From: Flavobacteriales bacterium
GTDB taxonomy: Bacteria; Bacteroidota; Bacteroidia; Flavobacteriales; JABDKJ01
Length of the DNA stretch: 12,549 nt
Assembly (NCBI GenBank): GCA_013002285.1
Contig: JABDKJ010000012.1
Span: forward strand, 1-12,549
Direction: 5' to 3'
Shown here piece by piece: positions 8,046 to 12,549 of this stretch. A model generated the notes under the pieces. That model did not search any database and was not told the origin of the DNA. It was given only the letters and a program-made list of their open reading frames with translations. A program made the translations under genes and the position numbers. Within the stretch, counting starts at the first letter, position 1. Each line of letters begins with the position of its first letter.

Positions 8046-9239
8046 ATGCCAAAGATCCTAAGAATAATCAATCGTTTCAATCTCGGTGGACCAACCTTCA
8101 ATGCTGCTTATCTCACAAAGCACATGGAACATATATATGAAACTTTGCTTATCGGTGGAATGCAGGATGATCTGGAAGACACATCTTTGCATATAATTGA
8201 AGATCTTGACTTAAAACCTTTCATTATTCCTAGGATGTTCAGAGAGATAGATCTCAAAAATGATCTTAAAGCTTTAAAAATGATCAAGGAGATCATTAGA
8301 GAATTCAAACCAGATATTGTCCACACTCATGCATCAAAGGCCGGAGCACTTGGAAGATTGGCCGCGATTCAATTGAAGGTGCCGATCATTGTCCACACTT
8401 TTCATGGTCACGTATTTCACTCCTATTTTGGAAAGCTCAAAACAATGATGTATAAAAAGATCGAACGCTATTTAGCCAAGAGATCAAGCGCCATTATAGC
8501 GATCAGCAAAAAACAAAAAGAGGAATTGGTAGAGATGTTCAAGATCGCATCTGATGAAAAAGTCAAAGTCATTCAATTGGGCTTTGAATTGAACAAATTC
8601 TCTGAGAATATGGAGGAGAAAAGGAAAGATTTTCGCTCGAAATATAATATAAGAGAAGACACTGTGGCGATCGGTATAGTTGGAAGGTTGGTCCCGATCA
8701 AAAATCACGCAATGTTCTTAAGAGCTATGCACGCGGTAAAAGAAATAAGCAAGAAGAAAATAAGGGGATTTATTGTCGGAGATGGGGATGAAAGAAAAAA
8801 CATCGAAAGACTTGCAAAGGAACTTGGTTTGTCATTTAGTGATGGTGCCAATAGTGACGACAGAGATGACCTCACATTCACTTCCTGGTTAAAAAATGTA
8901 GATGAGGTAAATGCTGGAATGGACATTATTGCCCTCACATCAAAGAATGAAGGGACACCCGTAAGTTTGATCGAAGCTCAGGCAAGTAACAAACCAATTG
9001 TGACTACCAATGTTGGTGGGATAGAAGATATTGTTTTGGTGAATGAAACAGCATTACTTGCTGACCCAAATGATCAAGAGGCTTTCAATAAATTAATTCT
9101 GGACTTAATAGAAAATGATGAGTTACGGGCTAAAATGGGTTCCAAAGGATGGGAATTCGTGAAGGAAAAATTTCATTACGATCGATTGGTTAAGGATTTT
9201 GATGAGCTTTATTCTTCTTTACTGGAACAAAGGAAATAA
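8046..9239 (+). CDS. GT4-family glycosyltransferase (group 1)
   Basis: A retaining GT-B glycosyltransferase, predicted to add a sugar to a lipid-linked polysaccharide repeat unit at the cytoplasmic face of the inner membrane. The N-terminal half has the glycine loop NLGGPTFNAAYL (12-23), HTHASKAGALGR (93-104) and HTFHGHVFHSYF (117-128). The C-terminal half has GIVGRLVPIKNH (210-221), GDGDER (245-250) and the EX7E motif Glu302-Glu310 within EGTPVSLIEAQA, followed by TTNVGG (320-325). All 397 residues fit a standard GT4 length. An acidic loop of about 10 residues (268-276) sits before TFTSW, in a region often shorter in GT4 enzymes. Donor and acceptor cannot be told from sequence. It starts 10 bases after asnB, with no room for a promoter, so the two are almost certainly co-transcribed; wza follows after 39 bases. 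Confidence 0.93.
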   Translation: MPKILRIINRFNLGGPTFNAAYLTKHMEHIYETLLIGGMQDDLEDTSLHIIEDLDLKPFIIPRMFREIDLKNDLKALKMIKEIIREFKPDIVHTHASKAGALGRLAAIQLKVPIIVHTFHGHVFHSYFGKLKTMMYKKIERYLAKRSSAIIAISKKQKEELVEMFKIASDEKVKVIQLGFELNKFSENMEEKRKDFRSKYNIREDTVAIGIVGRLVPIKNHAMFLRAMHAVKEISKKKIRGFIVGDGDERKNIERLAKELGLSFSDGANSDDRDDLTFTSWLKNVDEVNAGMDIIALTSKNEGTPVSLIEAQASNKPIVTTNVGGIEDIVLVNETALLADPNDQEAFNKLILDLIENDELRAKMGSKGWEFVKEKFHYDRLVKDFDELYSSLLEQRK

Positions 9240-9278
9240 AGAGGAATATTTTGATAATTTTGCTAGAATATCTTTGAT

Positions 9279-10040
9279 ATGAAAAATTCCATTTGGTATT
9301 TACTGTGTGTGTGTGTGTTAAGTGCTTGTAGCGTCAATAAGGATCTTATGTTCAAGACACCGAAGGGTTACGAATTCGATCAGATCTCATTTGAGCAGGA
9401 ATCGGAATACAGGATATCCAAAAACGACCTTCTAAGCTTTAGACTATTTACAAACGATGGTTTTAAACTGATCGATCTTTCTTCAGGAGAACTTGGCGCT
9501 GGAGGAGCGGCACAATTCGGGTCATCGAATTTGATCAATTATCTGGTTGAATTGGACGGCAGAATTGAACTGCCTACAATTGGCAGGGTCATGATCGATG
9601 GTCTTACACTTAAGGAAGCCGAGCAAATGCTCGAAGATGCCTATCTCCAGTATTACAAAAAACCTTTTGTAATGTTAAATGTCATCAACCGCAGAGTTAT
9701 GGTCTCAACTGGGTCAGGCGGAACATCAAGGGTAATAAACCTTACCAATAACAATATCACTGTTATAGAAGCGATCGCAAGTGCCGGAGGAATAGCAGAT
9801 AGAGGTAATGCTTCAAAGATCAAAGTGATCCGAAGAGATGGAGACAAAACAAAGGTATTTCAGATAGACCTATCGACAATTGAAGGAGTAAGGGATGGAA
9901 ACCTGATCGTGCAAGCTGATGACATCATATACGTAGAACCTACACCTCAAATTGCAGGAGAACTGGTGCGGGACATTGCACCTATAGTTTCTTTGATAAC
10001 CAGCGCCATTTTTATTATTAGTGTAATAAACGCCAACTAA
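9279..10040 (+). CDS. wza: Polysaccharide export lipoprotein, Wza-like (Poly_export/SLBB)
   Basis: Predicted outer-membrane lipoprotein of the OPX/Wza class, forming the export channel for capsule or exopolysaccharide together with Wzc. The N-terminus is a lipoprotein signal with lipobox Leu14-Ser-Ala-Cys17, so Cys17 should be lipidated. The polysaccharide export domain spans about 43-135, with YRISKNDLL, ELDGRIELPTIGRV (91-104) and GLTLKEAEQML. A single SLBB-like domain follows (about 138-220) with VIEAIASAGGIADRGN (162-177) and DDIIYVEP (214-221). A hydrophobic segment at about 234-250 could be a C-terminal membrane helix. At 253 residues it is shorter than E. coli Wza and has fewer SLBB repeats, which is usual for Bacteroidota homologues. 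The start is set by the signal peptide. Its signal-peptide codons include a (TG)7 tract, and wzc begins 4 bases after its stop. Confidence 0.92.
   Translation: MKNSIWYLLCVCVLSACSVNKDLMFKTPKGYEFDQISFEQESEYRISKNDLLSFRLFTNDGFKLIDLSSGELGAGGAAQFGSSNLINYLVELDGRIELPTIGRVMIDGLTLKEAEQMLEDAYLQYYKKPFVMLNVINRRVMVSTGSGGTSRVINLTNNNITVIEAIASAGGIADRGNASKIKVIRRDGDKTKVFQIDLSTIEGVRDGNLIVQADDIIYVEPTPQIAGELVRDIAPIVSLITSAIFIISVINAN
9304..9318 (+). repeat. (TG)7 dinucleotide tract in the signal-peptide codons of wza
   Basis: Seven TG units (9304-9317) plus one T encode the core of the lipoprotein signal (Leu9 to Val13, with Cys10 and Cys12). Gaining one unit creates TAA after 14 residues, and losing one unit creates TAG after 16 residues. 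Either slip would abolish the export lipoprotein. The tract and the predicted stops are read directly from the sequence; actual length variation is not shown. Confidence 0.95.
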
Positions 10041-10044
10041 GAAA

Positions 10045-12519
10045 TTGTATTCAGGAGACGAAATAGGAAAGTTCAATGAGAATTTTGAGCGATACAAGGA
10101 ACGGATAACAAACTTCAGCAATGAGTTCGAGTTTGGCTTGTTCTTTTATATTTTCAGAAGAACTATCCCCATCATATTACTCATAATAACACTCTCCGGA
10201 TTGGCGGCATATTTCTATCTGAAATACACGATCCCAATTTATGAGGCAAGCACAATAATCCAATTGGAAAGGGATGATGATGCATCGAGAGTACTCAACG
10301 TTTCCAACGTAGTTGAAGAAGAACAGATCTCCTCGGAGATAGAGTTACTGAAATCTAATTTTTTGATCAATCGTACACTCGACAAACTACCGTTAACAAT
10401 AAGATATTTCAACCAAGGAGAGATCTTAACAAACGAACATTATAAAAGGGCCTTTTATCAAATTAATATCATAGAATTAAAAGACTCTTTGTGCATTGGT
10501 AGGCAATTCTTCGTTGAGATGACTTCTGACACTAAATTCAGAATTCTAAAGAATGGCATAACGGTCAAAGAAGGTCTTACAGTTGGCGCGGTTGAGGATA
10601 TCCCAGAATTCAAATTCAGATTAACCCTCAACCGCAAATTGGTCGATCTAGATGAGATATCTGGTGAAAATTATTTTATGCTTTCTGGCAAAGCTGGTCT
10701 TACAAGATCTTTCAGAAGTAGGACAGTTATTAAAACTTTGAATGCAAATGCTAAAACCATTCAGATCCTGCATAAAAGCCCTAGTAAGCTGATAGCATAT
10801 GATTTTGTAACTGCTCATGCAAAAGAGTATTTGGAATTTGATGAACAAAGAAAAAAAGAGTCTGCTGAAAAGATCGTTTTGTTTATTGATAATCAACTAG
10901 ATACAGTAGAGGGGAATCTCAAAAACACCGAACTCCTTTTAAACTCATTTAAACGAGACAACAAAGTTTCTGACCTTACCAATATCTCCGCGATATACCT
11001 TTCTAGATATACCGAATTCGAGGATGGGATCTTGAAGATCGAACTAGAACAGAACATTCTAAATGAAGTAGAAAAGGTAACAAAAGAAACAAACGATGAA
11101 TTTGATATTTACAATCTGGTAAGCGTTTTAGTAGACCAGCAAAATGATTCACCACTATATGGTCTTTTGAACGAATTGAGAGACCTTCTGCTCCAAAAAG
11201 AAGAAATATTCTTTGATGTAACTGGAGAGAACGAAGCAACTCGTTCCTTAGATTACCAGGTGGAAATACAAAGGAAATTGATATTGCAAAGTATAAAGTC
11301 GCTTAACGAGAAATTAAAGATCGAAAAACAATTCCTTCAAGAAAAAATTGATGAACTATCTCGAGATTTCAGAGAGCTGCCGACCAAAGAATTGACATAC
11401 GCTCGATACCAGAGACTATTTGAGATCAATGAAAAATATTACACTTTATTACTCGAAAAAAAGATAGAATACCGTATCTCCGAGGCAGGTTTGGTCTCGG
11501 ATAACAAAATACTGGAACCAGCTTCCATTCCTTTGATCCCGATCAGTCCCAAACCTAACATCATCTATTTTAGTTTTCTTTTTTTCGGGTTGATCGTCTC
11601 GTTGATCATTGTGATAGCGCGTTATCTATTACATAACAATATTACTTCTCTGAATGAGATCGCTAAATTGTCTAATGCTTCAATTGGTGTGTTAGGAATT
11701 GTTCCTAAATACAAAAAGGACATTCCCATTTCTCAATTACTAGTGGATAAGAACCCAAAATCCTTAATAGCTGAATCATTTAGGTCTATTCGTACCAATC
11801 TTCAATTTGTTAATAATGAACCCGGTTCAAAGATCCTTGCAATAACGTCTACAATATCAGGTGAAGGAAAAACCTTTGTTGCGATCAATCTTGCAGGGAT
11901 CATAGCTTTTTCTGGAAAGAAAGTGATCATCTTGGATTTGGATATGAGAAAACCCAAGATCCACTTAGGATTCGGAGTTGAGAATGCGAAAGGAATGAGC
12001 ACTTTGTTGATCAATAAAGGAACGATCGAGGAGTCAATTAATAAGAGTACAATAGACAATCTGGACTTTATCACAGCTGGTCCTATTCCCCCTAATCCAT
12101 CCGAATTGATCTTAACCTCAAGAATGGATGACTTGCTTAATGAGCTAAAAAACAGATATGATCTGATCATTATAGATAATCCACCTGTTGGTCTCGTAAC
12201 AGACGGCATATATGCAATACAGAAAGCTGATTATCCTATTTATATTTTCAGAGCTGATTACTCCAAAAAGAATTTTGTTCAAAATGCAGACCGATTGATT
12301 AACGAAAACAAGATCTCACGCTTATCTGTTGTTTTAAATGGCCTTGATGTCGAACGAAACCGCTATGGCTATTATTATGGTTATGGATATGGTTACGGAT
12401 ACGGATACGGTTATGGAAATAGAAGTGGATATGGTTCCACTGGATACGGATATTACGAAGAGAAGGAAAAAATCGAGAGGCCTAATTTTTTCAAGAGGGT
12501 CTGGCTGTTTTTCAAATGA
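10045..12519 (+). CDS. wzc: Wzc-type polysaccharide co-polymerase and bacterial tyrosine kinase
   Basis: An inner-membrane protein that controls polymerisation and export and autophosphorylates on a tyrosine-rich tail. TM1 is at about 40-58. A Wzz-type periplasmic domain starts at about 60, followed by long alpha-helical/coiled-coil stretches (about 265-350 and 405-445). A GNVR-like region lies at about 450-505 and TM2 at about 505-527. The cytoplasmic kinase (about 570-770) has Walker A ISGEGKT (604-610), Walker A' LDLDMRKP (630-637) and Walker B LIIIDNPPVG (707-716), where Asn712 replaces the more usual Thr/Ser. Fourteen tyrosines lie between 774 and 804. The start must be non-ATG: the upstream in-frame stop is TAA at 10027-10029, and the first ATG codon is near residue 159, well after TM1. 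TTG at 10045, 4 bases after the wza stop, is the natural choice and suggests translational coupling. No Wzb phosphatase is visible here. Confidence 0.93.
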   Translation: MYSGDEIGKFNENFERYKERITNFSNEFEFGLFFYIFRRTIPIILLIITLSGLAAYFYLKYTIPIYEASTIIQLERDDDASRVLNVSNVVEEEQISSEIELLKSNFLINRTLDKLPLTIRYFNQGEILTNEHYKRAFYQINIIELKDSLCIGRQFFVEMTSDTKFRILKNGITVKEGLTVGAVEDIPEFKFRLTLNRKLVDLDEISGENYFMLSGKAGLTRSFRSRTVIKTLNANAKTIQILHKSPSKLIAYDFVTAHAKEYLEFDEQRKKESAEKIVLFIDNQLDTVEGNLKNTELLLNSFKRDNKVSDLTNISAIYLSRYTEFEDGILKIELEQNILNEVEKVTKETNDEFDIYNLVSVLVDQQNDSPLYGLLNELRDLLLQKEEIFFDVTGENEATRSLDYQVEIQRKLILQSIKSLNEKLKIEKQFLQEKIDELSRDFRELPTKELTYARYQRLFEINEKYYTLLLEKKIEYRISEAGLVSDNKILEPASIPLIPISPKPNIIYFSFLFFGLIVSLIIVIARYLLHNNITSLNEIAKLSNASIGVLGIVPKYKKDIPISQLLVDKNPKSLIAESFRSIRTNLQFVNNEPGSKILAITSTISGEGKTFVAINLAGIIAFSGKKVIILDLDMRKPKIHLGFGVENAKGMSTLLINKGTIEESINKSTIDNLDFITAGPIPPNPSELILTSRMDDLLNELKNRYDLIIIDNPPVGLVTDGIYAIQKADYPIYIFRADYSKKNFVQNADRLINENKISRLSVVLNGLDVERNRYGYYYGYGYGYGYGYGYGNRSGYGSTGYGYYEEKEKIERPNFFKRVWLFFK
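12379..12414 (+). repeat. Hexanucleotide GGWTAY repeat encoding the Gly-Tyr tail of Wzc
   Basis: Six consecutive units of GG(T/A)TA(T/C), each encoding Gly-Tyr, form the core of the tyrosine cluster (residues 779-790). Units differ at the third and sixth bases, so the protein repeat is perfect while the DNA repeat is degenerate. Unit gain or loss would keep the frame and change the number of phosphorylatable tyrosines. Confidence 0.93.
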
Positions 12520-12549
12520 CCATTATTGACACAAAGATCAGGGGTTTAT
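12516..12549 (+). CDS. 5' end of a gene overlapping wzc; possibly dTDP-4-dehydrorhamnose 3,5-epimerase (RmlC/RfbC)
   Basis: An ATG at 12516-12518 overlaps the wzc stop TGA at 12517-12519 (ATGA arrangement), and its frame stays open to the window edge, giving MTIIDTKIRGL. The tight overlap marks it as the next gene of the polysaccharide operon. The opening pattern (short hydrophobic strand, Thr-Lys, Gly-Leu) resembles RmlC N-termini, which make the dTDP-rhamnose precursor. With only 11 codons this assignment is tentative, and another small sugar-nucleotide enzyme is possible. Confidence 0.45.
   Translation, partial: MTIIDTKIRGL

Noticed and set aside
8851..8874. Acidic insertion in the GT4 enzyme as a new domain
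   Set aside because: It is about 10 residues, and similar loops before the TSW motif are, to my recollection, common in Bacteroidota GT4 enzymes. No domain-sized insert is present.
9269..9276. TATCTTTG as a promoter for wza
   Set aside because: It matches the -7 consensus, but transcription would begin at or inside the ATG at 9279, and the gene sits 39 bases after a co-directional neighbour. Kept only as part of a pattern in the findings, not as a feature.
11802..12209. Antisense open frame of 135 codons inside the wzc kinase region
   Set aside because: The plus strand here encodes the Walker A, A' and B motifs of the kinase, so the antisense frame is a shadow. Its sequence shows no domain or composition suggestive of a real protein.
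12338..12529. Short plus-strand frame rich in Met, Asp and Val across the Wzc tail
   Set aside because: It is the +2 reading of the Gly-Tyr repeat region of wzc; its Met/Asp periodicity is simply the hexanucleotide repeat read out of frame.

Overview
The window looks like a chromosomal segment of a low-GC Bacteroidota, most likely a marine or aquatic Flavobacteriales-like lineage. The best evidence is a secreted protease ending in a type IX secretion (Por) C-terminal sorting domain, which is essentially confined to this phylum. Supporting signs are TAnnTTTG promoter-like boxes, starts without Shine-Dalgarno sequences, and a Wzc kinase with a Gly-Tyr tail. No mobile elements, RNA genes or CRISPR arrays were seen, and no gap between genes exceeds 150 bases.

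Layout, left to right. The 3' end of an unidentified gene (1-76) and a 140-base AT-rich spacer lead into uvrB (217-2244, nucleotide excision repair). A lysyl-endopeptidase-like T9SS cargo protease follows (2332-4656). It is convergent with a D-Ala-D-Ala carboxypeptidase of the PBP4/DacB family on the minus strand (4707-6158), and the two genes share a bidirectional hairpin terminator. The carboxypeptidase gene is divergent from asnB with very little space between them. From asnB rightwards everything is on the plus strand and tightly packed: asnB (6179-8035), a GT4 glycosyltransferase (8046-9239), a Wza-type export lipoprotein (9279-10040), a Wzc-type BY-kinase/co-polymerase (10045-12519), and the first codons of a gene overlapping wzc by ATGA, tentatively an RmlC-type epimerase.

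The right half is the start of a surface polysaccharide (capsule/EPS or O-antigen-like) operon. The glycosyltransferase would help build the repeat unit. AsnB would supply asparagine or, by inference, amidate a sugar acid. Wza and Wzc would form the envelope-spanning export and chain-length control machinery. The left half is housekeeping plus one secreted enzyme, with no evident link to the polysaccharide genes.

The families are all recognisable and I see no clearly new system. The most interesting signals lie below gene level. A (TG)7 tract lies in the signal-peptide codons of wza, where a one-unit slip either way gives an early stop. A G7 tract lies just before the T9SS sorting domain of the protease, where a one-base slip either way also truncates. 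An in-frame Gly-Tyr repeat encodes the Wzc tyrosine tail. The wzc start is forced to be non-ATG. The tetranucleotide GATC is strongly over-represented throughout the window.
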